The position numbers and the translations under genes are program-made. The notes beneath the pieces are model-generated. The model made no database searches. It had not been told where the DNA came from and was given only the letters and a program-made list of their open reading frames with translations. Shown in pieces: positions 1 to 13,200 of a stretch of DNA of 64,000 bases. Position 1 is the first letter of the stretch. The number at the start of each line of letters is the position of its first letter. The DNA lies in assembly GCF_021869535.1 (NCBI RefSeq), contig NW_026262659.1:7192001-7256000 (forward strand). Direction: 5' to 3'. This DNA is from Mytilus californianus. Lineage: Eukaryota > Mollusca > Bivalvia > Mytilida > Mytilidae.

Positions 1-809
1 CCAAGATGGCTGCCAGCAGGGGACTTAGTTTAACATAAGACATACATACAAATGTCTTCTTATAGAGAACCACTGAATGGGATGAAACCAAACATGGCAT
101 GAATGTTCCTTATGAGGTGTCGACCAAGTGTTGTTACTTTGAAGCCGATCCATCATCCAAGATGGCCACCTGTATTACATTTCTTAACTTTTTTTAGGGG
201 ATGGGGGATGTCCGAAACTTGGGTTAATATAAAACATTATCCATCTAAGTACACAATAATATGTCTACCAGAGATGAACATTTAAAGTGGTATGTGAGGT
301 AATCTATTCCACTGCCACTATAACAGTCTTTAAAGTCATATGAAACTTCAAATTTAAAAAAAAAGTTGAACATGTTTTATATACTTTGATGGCTAAGTCT
401 TACTATAAAACATGTGTAAGTGAATTTTCATTTTCTTGTAAAGGAAATCCTTTATATTATCAAAATCTTCATTGATATACTGCTATTGAATTATTGTCTT
501 CTCGTTCACTAATTCGCCGATATTTTTCTGTATACAGTGACCTTAACTAAGATCTCTCTTTAAAACTTCGGCCACCGCACAGTGCAAATGCAGGGGTAAA
601 ATCATGATGAAAGAATGTAAACAAACGTGCACTGGACGGTAAATAGTATTAACTGATTCTTAAAGAACAAATTGTGTCATAGATCAAATTTATTCGTTCA
701 GTGTATGTTCACTTGTTTTTGTTAATATGTGCTTTTGATTGAGTTAAGCCATTTCAATTGATATTTTATAGTGTGTCTTTCTATGTTGTGATGTTACACT
801 ATTGTTTCA

Positions 810-1135
810 GGGTAGGGTGAATGTTGGCGCCTATTAAAACGTTTAAATCCACTGCATTTGTTTGCACCTGTCCTAAGTCAGGAACCTGATGTTCAGTGGT
901 TGTCGTTTGTTGTTGTGGTTCATAAATGTTTCTCGTTTTTCATATAGATTAGACCGTTTGTTTTCCTATTTGAATGGTTTTACACTAATTAGTCATTTTT
1001 GGGGCCCTTTATAGCTTGCTGTTCGGTGTAAGCCAAGGCTCCGTGTTGAAGGCGGTACTTTGACCTATAATGGTTTACTTTTACAAATTGTGACTTGGAT
1101 GGAAAGTTGCACTCATACCACATCTTCTTATATCT
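810..1135 (-). repeat. Mussel interspersed repeat, family A (reverse copy)
   Basis: Contains, on the minus strand, 'AAGAAGATGTGGTATGAGTG'-type sequence through 'GGTGCAAAC...GGATTTAAACG'. Its plus-strand landmarks are GCACCTGTCCTAAGTCAGGA, GGGGCCCTTTATAGCTTGCT and CACATCTTCTTAT. The CACATCTTCTTAT end recurs at 16205, 35400 and 43745, so the unit is dispersed. No coding signal. Confidence 0.75.
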
Positions 1136-2044
1136 AAATATAATACAGCAATTCATTCATCAAATGTTATGGAAAAGTTTAATTAACAAATGGGAATGCA
1201 TGGAAAATATAAAAGAAAACATATCATGGCTCATCAATTCGTCTATTTGTCATGTGTGCCACTTGCTCTGTGTTGATTTTTTATCAATATCACGATTCCG
1301 GTATACTTTGGCAACAAACTCGAAAGTTAATTAGCTTGCGTTCAACAATCACTGAATGAAACATAATTTGTCGAAAATACATAACAGATTCGTAATAAAT
1401 ATAAAAAAACTTGCATCCTGACTTAGTTTAGTATATATGCATGTATTGGTTCAATAAATTCGATAATATTAAAATTACAAGAAACTCGTTTCATATGACT
1501 TTAAGTGTTACATATCATTTCATAAGCTCAGGTGATTAACATATGAGCCTCGTCGGATAGAAATCCACCTTATGCAAGTGCACGTATACATGTACATATG
1601 TAAGACTTTGATTGATTTTAGAACATTCAAATACGAAACAAACGATGAAATTGGGTCGGTTTTGTAGGGTTCTTATATCAACTCAATTTTTAAACAGTTA
1701 TAGACTTTGCATAGAAATTTTTTTGACCCGAAATAAGTTAACAGATGTATTGACATTTATTTGCATAAGGTCGATTTCTATCCGACGCAGCTCATATAAT
1801 TACTTGTATAACAAGCACCTGCCGTATGTGTTAATACAAAAGTCAATATTTAAACCTAACTGACGCAAGCAATTTAAACACTAAATTTTGAAATCAACCG
1901 CATTTGTCGTACATTGAACATTATATATGTCTAGCTTGCTATTAGCACCTCAAGTAATTTGAATGGGATGGCCAAGCTTTATACTAATTATGTGTCATGG
2001 TATTAGCACTTCATGTTATATCGATGTGGGTCCAACTTCATGAT

Positions 2045-2252
2045 ACTGTAAATTCAGAATTTATTGCGTGCATTAATTATTGCGATTTTGTCCTTTTAGA
2101 CTAAAATGCGATTTTAATTTTTGCGATATTGTGAAAAATCTTGTTCAATTCATATAAAAAATTTCAAAATGCAAGTTTAAATTATTGCGATTATAACCCT
2201 GTCGCGTTTTTCGCAAAAATAAAAACATCGCAATAATTTCTGAATTTACAGT
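2045..2252. mobile_element. MITE with terminal inverted repeats (ACTGTAAATTCAGAA type)
   Basis: Left end ACTGTAAATTCAGAATTTAT and right end ATAATTTCTGAATTTACAGT are inverted repeats; the interior is rich in 'ATTGCGA/TCGCAAT'. A second copy is at 59960-60170, and a right-end fragment is at about 7840-7888. Confidence 0.75.
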
Positions 2253-2397
2253 CATTATATCTCTTGTTTAATCGCTATTAAAGTCATATATATATACTTG
2301 TTGCAAGGATTCTTCAAGACAACTACATCACTAACTTTAGACCAATCAAAATAATAGATTTGTAAAAAAAATTAATAACAAAGCTTCATTACAACTA

Positions 2398-2585
2398 CAT
2401 GTCTTGTTATAAGAACTTATAGTCATATAAATACTTGATAACCAAGGTACTTGTACATGTCTTGTTATAAGAACTTATAGTCATATAAATACTTGATAAC
2501 CAAGGTACTTGTACATGTCTTGTTATAAGAACTTATAGTCATATAAATACTTGATAACCAAGGTACTTGTACATGTCTTGCTATC
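2398..2585. repeat. 58-bp tandem repeat, about 3.2 copies
   Basis: Starts CATGTCTTGTTATAAGAACT at 2398, 2456, 2514 and 2572. The copies are almost identical, so the duplication is recent. The last copy is short and diverged. No gene around it. Confidence 0.9.
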
Positions 2586-3699
2586 AGAAGGAATAGATTT
2601 ATACAATCTCTGAAAATTTTTGTATGTGGCATGATTTATCTTTAATATTCACTATAAATCCATTAGTGAATGCTAATTGAATCACCTTCTTTAAATAAGG
2701 TCATTATTATTATTATTATTCAAATGCATCATATAAGGTCATAAAAAAAACTATCAATGAATGGTGACTAAATATAATTGCATCAAAGGGATTTCATAGG
2801 AAATATACCTATTTTGTTTCGTAGGAAGAAAATGAGTACAGTGACCACAATTTTTCTATTATTTTCTGAAAGCTCATCTCCTCAAAATTTATTTCAAAAT
2901 TCTATTGCTTAGTTTTCTTTCTATTCACACAAATGTGGTTGTACAAATGTATTATCCTTACACCATCTGTCTATTTTACATAACCTGTAGCATGTACAAA
3001 TGCTATATGCCCCATACTTTTTTTTTATTTTTGAAAAGAAGATGATAGAAGCTATGTTTTAGGAAAATATTAAAAAATTCTATCAATCACTCAAGAAGGA
3101 AACCATGATTTTTCATGTTTGCATAAGAATTTGCCCCTTATGTGACTAATCAATACAATGGCCAATTTCTCCTATTCACTCACAGGCTAAAGATCCTAAT
3201 GTTTATAAAACCTAATGGGATTTGAATATTCACATGTTTCTGTACAACATTGTATCGAATGACATGATTACATCAGTAAAGTAATTTGTATCAGAAAAGT
3301 AATTCATAAATTATGTCTGATGGAAGTTTTTAAAAGAAAATGTCAATCATGAACCAACTATTTATTTTCTAATCCTAGCTTTGTGTTATTCAAGACTCAT
3401 TGACATATCTTCAATAGTTCTGTAAGAGTTTAAAACTTAAAATGTATTCAAAAATTACTTTTTTTTTTAAAAGTTGAACAATAATGTTAAAAAAAAATTG
3501 TTTTATAGATTCTGTGTATTCCATATTCTACACATTATAATACATATAATTTTAAAATACTGCTTGCATACATACATAAACCCTATAATTGATTTATTGT
3601 TGATATGTCAATATTCTGACATTCATAAAAAAAAAATGAAAACACACATGTGTGTTTCTTTATTCTACATTGGCTAGAGGTATAGGGGGTCAGGGTTGA

Positions 3700-3995
3700 G
3701 ATCTCACAAAACATGTTTAACCCCGCCGCATTTTTGCACCTGTCCCAAGTCAGGAGTCTCTGGCCTTTGTTAGTCTTGTATGTTTTTTTAATTTTAGTTC
3801 CTTTATATGTTTTGGAGTTTAGTGTGACGTCCATTTTCACTGAACCAGTACGCAATTTTATTTAGGGGCCAGCTGAGGACCACCTACGGGTGCGGGATTT
3901 TCCCGCTGCGTTGAAGACCCATTGGTGGTCTTCGGCTGTTATCTGCTCTTTGGTCGGGTTGTTGTCTCTTTGACATATTCCCCATTTCCATTCTC
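3700..3995. repeat. Mussel interspersed repeat, family B
   Basis: Runs from CCGCCGCATTTTTGCACCTG through GGGGCCAGCTGAGGACCACC and GGTCGGGTTGTTGTCTCTTT to CCCCATTTCCATTCTCAATT. It is GC-richer than its surroundings and shares the 'GCACCTGTCC.AAGTCAGGA' block with family A. Recognised from memory as a common mussel repeat. Confidence 0.65.
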
Positions 3996-4344
3996 AATTT
4001 TATAGCTATTCCAAATGGCACGTGTATTCAATTAGCAAGTTCAATCCTATTAAACAGGCAAGGTGGTCTATATGTTAAGATATGGCATCCTTGCACAAGC
4101 CCATGTATTACATAATGGCACATATATGTCAACTAAATGGTACAAAATGGCATACATGTACAAGTCTTCCATAAATGACTATATTAATTACAAAAGCATC
4201 TCCCATTCAAAGCAGTCTTAAAAAAAAAAAAAAACAACCAATGAAATCTCGATCTCAATAATTAATAGCTTATTTATAAATTTTGCTGTGTACAGTTCTC
4301 TCTTCCCATTATTGCTTTCCAAATAATATCTAAAAGCTCTACAG

Positions 4345-4575
4345 ATAAAAGAAGAATGTGTCAATGGGATACAGATGCCCCCCGCTTGTAAAGTTGGAGT
4401 GCAGAAACAGAAAATTTAGCAATTTTATCATATATAAAGGAACATAACTCGAGAACTGTGAAATTGATGACACCTAAATTCAAACTTGATTTGTGTTTGG
4501 TGGTAATTAGGGTTTTGTATAAGTTTCATAACATTTGGTTGAGCCAAACCAGGAAAAAAGCATCATTGTAGGGCA
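4345..4575 (+). mobile_element. Fragment of a hairpin-ended element (AAGAATGTGTC type)
   Basis: Begins AAGAAGAATGTGTCAATGGG and ATGCCCCCCGC, followed by GGAACATAACTCGAGAACTG and CATAACATTTGGTTGAGCCA. The same blocks occur at 22900-23130. The hairpin end is missing, so this is a truncated copy. Confidence 0.6.
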
Positions 4576-5274
4576 ATTAATCCTAATCCTCATCTGCTTG
4601 GATGTACTCAAGTTTAGATCTTGACTTATTACAAATGCCAGATTTTTCTTTTATTTATTTTCTATTACAGTTTTTAATATATAAGACAATTATTTTCATT
4701 AAAACACTGTGTTTGAATGTTAAGTTTAGAAAATTGCTATGTTGGTTATAGTTCACAAACTTAATTCTAAACACACTAAGCATTATGCATGTCAAATTTA
4801 GTATCACAGATTAAGATCTTAAAAACAAAAATGCAAATTAGAGGTAACATTTAGGTGTAATTTAAGGGCAATAACTCAAATAAACATCCAATGGACAGTT
4901 TTGGCCAAGAGTCTTAACTGTAATGTAGATTTCTAATTGCTGTAATTTTTCTGTTTACAATTTTGTTTTTCTGTTAAAGTTTTGAGATATGAGAAGAATA
5001 TAACAGTAAAAATTGGAAACATTTATTTCCAATGCAATAACTTCTATAAGTAGCCAATTCATGGCTGTATTCCCATTGGTTTTTTTATAGATCTGGTCCT
5101 GTTGATCATTTTCGCTGTACAGCTTTCAGCAGATCTATTATAAGTTTTCATGACAATAAATCATGGGCGATAATTCTTAAGAGGTGTGCATGTAACTTTT
5201 AATTTTGGTGAAAATAGAGGGCCAATCATAAACAATAAGTTGATGAAAAACCGACAAAACCATACATGATAAAA

Positions 5275-7182
5275 CAAGAGTGCACACGCTGAAATGCATT
5301 GCATACTATATCTTGGTAGTCCTACATATAAAGTTTTACTACAAGTATCACATTAACATTTATGATTCAAGAAAATGAGGTCAAGGTCAGATCAACCAAG
5401 CTGGAAATATATGTACACCTTTAATACAATCATTCCATACACAGAATATAGACGACCTATTGCTTATAGTATAAAAGAAACAGACCAAACCATGGAAATT
5501 CTATATCGACCAATGAACCATGAAAATGAGGTCAAGGTCAGATGAACCCTGCCAGACAGACATGTACACATTAAAATCATTACATGCATCAAATATAGTT
5601 GACCTATTGCTTATAGTATCTAAGAAACAAAGATAACCAGGAAAACTGAACGTTGACCAAGGAACCATGAAAATGAGGTGAAGGTCAGATGATACCTGCC
5701 AAACAGACATATACACCTTACAATCATTCCATACACCAAATATAGTTGCTTAAAGTTTAAGAAAAACAGACCAAAACACAAAAACTTAACATAAGCAATG
5801 AACCATGAAAATGAGGTCAAGGTCAAATAAAACCTGCCAGACTGATATGTACATCGTAAAATATTCCATACACCAAATATAGTTGACCTAATGCATACAG
5901 TATTAGAAAAACAGACCAAAACACAAAAACTTAACATTGAGCAATGAACCTTGAAAAGGAGGTCAAGGTCAAATAAAACCTGCCAGACTGACATGTACAT
6001 CATTAAATATTCCCATACACCAAATATAGTTGACCTACTGTATACAGTATTAGAAAAACAGACCAAAACACAAAAACTTAACATTGAGCAATGAACTGTG
6101 AAAATGAAGTCAAGGTCAGATGATACCTGCCAGACAGACATATACACCTTACAATCATTCCATACACCAAATCTAGTTGACCTATTGCTTAAAGTGTAAG
6201 AAAAACAGACCAAAACACAAAAACTTAACATAAGCAATGAACCATGAAAATGAGGTCAAGGTCAATAAAAAACCTGCCAGACTGACATGTACATGGTAAA
6301 ATATTTCTATACACCAATTATAGTTGTCTTACTACATACAGTATTAAAAAAACAGACCAAAACACAAAAACTTAACATTGAGCAATGAACCGTGAAAATG
6401 AGGTAAAGGTCAAATAAACCTGCCAGACTGACATGTACATCATAAAATATTTCCATACACCAAATATAGTTGACCTACTGCATACAGTATAAGAAAAACA
6501 GACCGAAACACAAAAACTTAACATTGAGCAATTAACCGTGAAAATGAGGTCAAGGTCAAATAAAACCTGCCAGACTGACATGTACATCATAAAATATTTC
6601 CATACACCAAATATGGTTAACCTATTGCATACAGTATTAGAAAAACAGACCAAAACACAAAAACTAAACTATTACCACTGAACCATGAAAATGAGGTCAA
6701 GGTCAGATGATGTTCAACATGTACACCTTTCAATCATTACATACACCAAATATAGTAGACCTATTGCTTATAGTATGTGAGATATGGGTTTGACCACGAA
6801 AACTTAACCTTGTTCACTGATCCATGAAATGAGGTCGAGGTCAAGTGAAAACTGTCTGACAGGCATGAGGACCTTGCAAGGTACGCACATACCAAATATA
6901 GTTATCCCATTACTCATAATAAGAGAGAAATTAACATTACAAAAAATATAAACTTTTTTTTAAGTAGTCACTGAACCATGAAAATGAGGTCAAGGACAAT
7001 GGACATATGACAGGCGGAAACTTCATATCATAAGGCATCTATATATATAAAGTATGAAGCATCCAGGTCTTCTACCTTCTGAAATATTAAGCTTTTAAGA
7101 AGTTAGTAAATGCTGCCACCGCTTGGTTAACTATCCCTATGTCGAGCTTTCTGCGACAAAAGTCGCAGGCTCGACAAAAATA
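5275..7182 (+). mobile_element. Pearl-like element with a core of roughly 150-bp repeats and a terminal hairpin
   Basis: Left end AACAAGAGTGCACACGCTGAAA. The core has about eleven degenerate copies of a 130-155 bp unit with AACCATGAAAATGAGGTCAA, CCTGCCAGAC, ATACACCAAATATAGTTGAC and AACAGACCAAAACACAAAAA. The right end CTATCCCTATGTCGAGCTTT is followed by the perfect hairpin CTGCGACAAAAGTCGCAG. A repeat core between unique flanks and a 3' hairpin is the plan of bivalve Pearl elements, which are regarded as Helitron/Helentron-related. It has no transposase and is non-autonomous. Open frames on the minus strand (5501-6653) are by-products of the repeats. Confidence 0.75.
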
Positions 7183-7895
7183 AGGAGAACAATGACAAAA
7201 AGCCAAACAATAGTCTATAAAATACTTCATAGAAAACACTTCACTGAGCAACACAAATCCTGAAAGTGATCTATAATACCTAAGGCTCTGACATTTGATT
7301 ATAAAGGCGTTTCACCTGCTGTGTGTTAAAATAAAATAATTTTTGTGACATATAGATTTTAAAATTCTAAACTTTCAATGACGTCAATGAAATCATGAAT
7401 GAGATATAAAGTTTGTACTTATGCTGAACCTTTAAAATTTAATTCAATTGTTTTATAACTGACATTTTATTGTCAAGGTATTTCATGGTACAATTATTAA
7501 ACACTTAATTAATTCAATTGTTTCATAACCAACTTTTTTGTTGTTGTAAATAAATAGCACCTGCCATGTGCCAAAATCACAAATTTTTAGGGACTTTTAT
7601 TCAAAACATTTTTTTTCATTTTGTTATTAAACATCAGAATTTGATACTGTGGATAACATCAATGACATCAGAATTGAATACTGTGGATTCAGAAATGATT
7701 GTGTACATCATTATTGGTATTGTTGAACAATGGACACTAATGTGAGATTGATTATTGGGATTTCAGGAAATAGTTCATACAAATAATGCTATCAAAATTT
7801 AAAAAGCAAGGTTTTATTTTTGTGACACCTGTCTCGTCCCAATTTTCGCTATAATAAAAACATCACAGAAAATTTCTGAATTTACAGTGTGTAAA

Positions 7896-8096
7896 CAGGG
7901 GCTGATCCAGGATTTTAGGTTAGGGGGGCCCAAAATTAAATTTTTCGCTGAGTGGACAGGGCGAAAAAATTTTTGAGGCAAAATCATCAAAATATTCTTT
8001 ATTAAGCTGAGGACAACCCATGCTTTGCAAATTTTAGGGAGGTGGAGGGGGGTGGGGGTTGCACTCCCTCCACGCCGCCGCCTGAATCTGCCCCTG
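7896..8096. mobile_element. Short element with CAGGGGC ends (hAT-like MITE)
   Basis: Left CAGGGGCTGATCCAG and right CTGAATCTGCCCCTG form imperfect inverted repeats; GTAAA lies on both sides. It sits directly beside a right-end fragment of the ACTGTAAATTC MITE (about 7840-7888). CAGGG termini are typical of hAT superfamily MITEs; a clean 8-bp target duplication is not seen. Confidence 0.5.
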
Positions 8097-9181
8097 GTAA
8101 ATAATTGAATTATGGTTAACCTTATCTCTATTATAATGATATGTAGTTGTATGATTGTTATATTCAGTTCAAAGGTTATCACTATGAAATTAAAATCTGT
8201 AAATTCAAATGAATAAAAAGTAAAATAACAAAAATACCAAATTCCAAGGGAAATTAAAAACGGAAAGACCCTTAACAAATGGCAAAAATCTAAGTTTGTT
8301 AAGTGCACATGTTCATACATCTATGCAATGAATTCACACATACCGGTTTATAATTTTCAGTCAGTCATATATAATTCTAGAATACACATCTAACAACTTT
8401 TTTTAAATTTGTGGACTATATAACCACAGGCAAAACAATATTTTTTTATGTAAAGGTAATGACTCACTTCTTTATATCTAGTTATTTATTTGTGTTAAGA
8501 GTCAAAATAAAATTCTTATATAAGTGAAAAAGTCAAGGTTGTTCTATGATTGTTTGTGGCAAAATTCAAACAAGAATCATTTAAAGCTCATAAATCAAAG
8601 TAGCTCAGAGAGAAATCTGTAAATCATATTGGTTCAATTCTCAAAAACTTGCACACAGTATAGGTGAATAAAAGTATTAGGGAGACATCTAGTTGGCATA
8701 TTCTACTATATATGAGCCTTTAAATAGGAAAACTTCAATCAATTAAGTTCCTTTACTCCTGAAAATGCTTCAAACATTCTTTTTGTTTTTAGTTCCTTTA
8801 ATTCAAATGGTCAAAGATTTCAAGTACTTAATTAACACAATAACAGGGATAAAAAGGAAGATTAAATGTTATCCTCCCAGAAAATGGTCATGACCTATAT
8901 TTTCAATTTCATTAGTCCACAGGTATGTGTAAGTATGTGTTTTTTAAGTATAATTCTAATTTGAAAGTAATAAATCCTTTTTTGAATTCTCTTTTTATCA
9001 TTATTCTAGGAAACATTGACATAATACACTGACTTCATGTTTAATTTCATCATCCAGCTAAGGAAGGAAATCTGGGGTGTTCCAAAACCATTCCTATTCC
9101 AATAATTTTGTGAAAAAAAAACTCATTTAAACAGGTTATTAAATTGAGGCAATGGTACTTCCTCCATTAGACAACTTAATT

Positions 9182-10111
9182 GGCCCCAGAACAGTTATTT
9201 CGTAGTGCATTTCTTTTAGACAATAAATTCAAATTAAAAAAAATCGCACCTGCTCTATCTCAAAAAGATTTTTACAGTGTAGTGTACTACTTTAGGGGCA
9301 AAAAATATATAAATTATAGAAAATTTGGATGATTATTTTTGATGTTTAAATAGAACAATTTCAACTATCAAGATTTGGGCATAAAAAATTTAAATATTGC
9401 AAAAGTTTGCTTTTATATAATGTATTATGTATTAAAAGCAACTGAACACTTATTTGATTTATCAGATTTATTACAATGATTCAAAAGTCAAATCTATATG
9501 AACCCGTGCCTGAAAATGTATGATGGACCTCAACCTTTATGTATAAAGCTCTTCACATTTCATGTGAATGAAACTGGCCGTTCAACCAGGACCATAAATA
9601 CAACACATTTTGCACATTTTTTCTGTGAAAATCTACTTTTCTCTAGATTCAGATTTCACAAATGAATAATGCAGCTTGAATTAAGCATAGAAACACAAAT
9701 ATCAAAACATAAAAACCTGTCAGATAGAAATTCAGCATGTCTCTTAGGCATAACAATGGAAACTGCTTTAAAATGCTTATTTTAGCCGTACAATGGCAAA
9801 ATGGGACATTTTTACAGAATTTCTATCAAATAAAGATGTAAATCCGTTTGACAAATTGAAACCAGCAAACCATTCAGGGAAGTTGCCAAAGTACAGAATC
9901 TACATTTACTGAATTCATCTCTTAGGCCCGAGAACACAATAATTTCGTAGTGCATTTCTTCAAGACAATAAATTCAAATTAAAAATATTTTTTTAACATT
10001 TAATAAATTTGGAAATTGTATGAAAAAAATTTGCAAGTTATACACTGTCCACCCTAGGGACTATATATGTAGACAACGAAAATCAAAAGACGATAACTGT
10101 GTCCTCGGACC
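9182..10111. mobile_element. Terminal-direct-repeat element, diverged copy
   Basis: Two direct copies of ATTTCGTAGTGCATTTCTT...GACAATAAATTCAAATTAAA (9198 and 9944) flank an interior of about 0.7 kb. The right copy (9925-10111) runs from GGCCCGAGAACACA to TGTGTCCTCGGACC, an inverted pair. The interior (AACAATTTCAACTATCAA, ACATTTTTACAGAATTTCTA, CCATTCAGGGAAGTTG) matches the interior of the larger element at 20119-22834. The left copy looks truncated. It ends about 50 bp from the donor of exon 21. Confidence 0.65.
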
Positions 10112-10163
10112 AATTAATTGATTTAAACTCTCGGAAGCATAATGGATGCACAATACTGCTTAC

Positions 10164-10273
10164 CTCTGATGCCAGTTTTAAAACCTCGGTATTTTTACTT
10201 TTCTTTGCCATCACTTGATACTGCAATCTTTTCATTAAATCTCCAACTGTACCAAGACCTGTTTTACCATCAT
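10164..10273 (-). CDS. INPP4: INPP4 exon 21 (last coding exon inside the window)
   Basis: 110 bp: 2 bases and 36 codons. Acceptor TTTCTCCAG, donor GAG|GTAAGC. It reads DGKTGLGTVGDLMKRLQYQV then MAKKSKNTEVLKLASE, matching human '[28 protein letters not shown]'. In human the next residues are [20 protein letters not shown], the active site; I could not find that exon in 1-10,163. Confidence 0.92.
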
Positions 10274-13200
10274 CTGGAGAAACATAAAACAAGAAGTGCA
10301 CAAGGAAATAAAGATACTGAGAGAGTTCGACAGGAAACCAGTCACTTGTTTAGGTGAACCTGTTGATTAAAATCTCATTTCTATATTGTAAATTATGCTT
10401 TGGGAAACATCAAATATCATTTGGGTCAAACTAGAGGCTTCTAATAGCCTGAAAAACTCACCTGCCAAATCTTATTGCTCTAGAGGAGGTAAATTCTGAT
10501 AAATTCAGCTACACATAGTTCAATTTCCTCAACTCATTTTACGAGCAGAAAAAAAAAACCAAAATAAATAGCTTGGTTTTAAATTTGAAAATTGAACTGT
10601 CTTGATTGGAGAAATATGGTATCACACTTGATCCGGTAGTAGAGTTTATATATAATCTCTATATCTTTAAGCTATATATACCTAGGTCTCCTATTTTAGA
10701 TATTTCTCTAAATATCTGTATAATATACCTTATTCAACTAAGCTATATATACCTGGGTCTCCTATTTTAGATATTTCTCTATATATCTGTATAATATACC
10801 TTATCTAACTAAGCTATATATACCTGGGTCTCCTATTTTAGACTGGTATTTCTCTATATATCTGTATAATATTCCATAGTTATCAAAATTTAACTTCTCT
10901 TGTAATGATGTGTCACCAAATCTGAAACATATAAGAATTAATCTGTAATCATTTACAGAGATCCTAGCTAAGACAGCATAAGAGATTAGCCTACTGTGTA
11001 ATCATTTACAAAGATCCTAGCTAAGACAACATCAGAGATTAGCCTACTGTGTAATCATTTACAAAGATCCTAGCTAAGACAGCATCAGAGATTAACCTAC
11101 TGTGTAATCATTTACAAAGATCCTAGCTAAGACAGCATCAGAGATTAACCTACTGTGTAATCATTTACAAAGATCCTAGCTAAGACAGCATCAGAGATTA
11201 ACCTACTATGTTATCATTTACAAAGATCCTAGCTAAGACAGCACCAGAGATTAACCTACTGTGTAATCATTTACAAAGATCCTAGCTAAGACAGCATTTT
11301 AATGTTTGATGACTTGTCAGCTTGTTCTAAATAACTAGAAATACCTCCTGTAATGTCAAAATTATTATTGAAAATCTTCATTAATGGACACATGGTATTT
11401 CTCAATCTATAGTTTTATTAAAATGTTACATAACTAAACAAACTTTTCTCTGTGATGGTAAATACAAAGAACCAATCTATTTAAATCAAATGCTTTTAAG
11501 AAACATTCATCATTAGAGCTTAGACGATATGTTTTATTTACTTCAGTTTAGAAGTGTGAAAATTCAAAACCATAAGTAAAGGAAAAACAGACTACTTCAT
11601 AAATACCTAGGGGGCAGGAAAAACAGACTACTTCATAGATACCTAGGGGGCAGGAAAAACAGACTACTTCATAGACACCTAGGGGGCAGGAAAAACAGAC
11701 TACTTCATAGACACCTAGGGGGCAGGAAAAACAGACTACTTCATAGACACCTAGGGGGCAGGAAAAACAGACTACTTCATAGACACCTAGGGGGCAGGAA
11801 AAACAGACTACTTCATAGACACCTAGGGGGCAGGAAAAACAGACTACTTCATAGACACCTAGGGGGCAGGAAAAACAGACTACTTCATAGACACGTAGGG
11901 GGCAGGAAAAACAGACTACTTCATAGATACCTAGGGGGCAGGAAAAACAGACTACTTCATAGATACCTAGGGGGCAGGAAAAACAGACTACTTCATAGAC
12001 ACCTAGGGGGCAGGAAAAACAGACTACTTCATAGACACCTAGGGGGCAGGAAAAACAGACTACTTCATAGATACCTAGGGGGCAGGAAAAACAGACTACT
12101 TCATAGATACCTAGGGGGCAGGAAAAACAGACTACTTCATAGATACCTAGGGGGCAGGAAAAACAGACTACTTCATAGACACCTAGGGGGCAGGAAAAAC
12201 AGACTACTTCATAGACACGTAGGGGGCAGGAAAAACAGACTACTTCATAGATACCTAGGGGGCAGGAAAAACAGACTACTTCATAGACACGTAGGGGGCA
12301 GGAAAAACAGACTACTTCATAGACACCTAGGGGGCAGGAAAAACAGACTACTTCATAGACACCTAGGGGGCAGGAAAAACAGACTACTTCATAGATACCT
12401 AGGGGGCAGGAAAAACAGACTACTTCATAGATACCTAGGGGGCAGGAAAAACAGACTACTTCATAGATACCTAGGGGGCAGGAAAAACAGACTACTTCAT
12501 AGATACCTAGGGGGCAGGAAAAACAGACTACTTCATAGACACCTAGGGGGCAGGGCCTCGAAATAGCCATCAAACTGATATGTATTGATAGTAATGCAAC
12601 TTTATAGAAAATGTCATTGATCTATCACAAGTAGTTCCTATCAAACTGACTTAAGCAGAAAACTTAACAATTGTTGACGCATCCTCCCCAGCGGCCTCCA
12701 GAAAAGCAATACCTAAGTCTCGCTACTTTCGTCGCAGTTGAGACAACTAGGAAATTAGGAAAAAAGAAATCATTTAAGTGCAATAACTCCTAAAAAAAAA
12801 GAAAGAAAAAAACATGTTACAAATTTAATGCATCCGAAGCGCTTTTCTGGATTTACCTTCATCAGGAACGCTCAAAGCCGAATATTTGAAAGCCAAGGAT
12901 GTATAAGGACCGAAAACTTTGAAGAGTTTTAAACCAAAAAGGACCTAAAAAGAAATAGCCAAATCCATCCAAGGTCAACTTTGCCTGAGGGAGTTGAAAC
13001 CTTAGTTTCTGTATAATTTCACAATTTATAAATGGGCAATTTAAGATACTTTGTTATAAATCATGTCAGTACCGAAGTACTGACTACTGAGCTGATAATA
13101 CCCTCAGGGACTGATAGTCCACCAGCAGAGGTATCGAGGAGTCATCTGATAAGTTTGATGAAAATGGTCAGTACAAACATCTTGACATTGGAAGTATATT

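Noticed and set aside
5501..6653. Minus-strand frames up to 205 codons
   Set aside because: By-product of the roughly 150-bp core repeats of a Pearl-like element; copies frameshift relative to each other.
11548..12573. 341-codon minus-strand open frame of 12-residue repeats
   Set aside because: Explained by a 36-bp minisatellite in an intron; no start context, domain or splice support.
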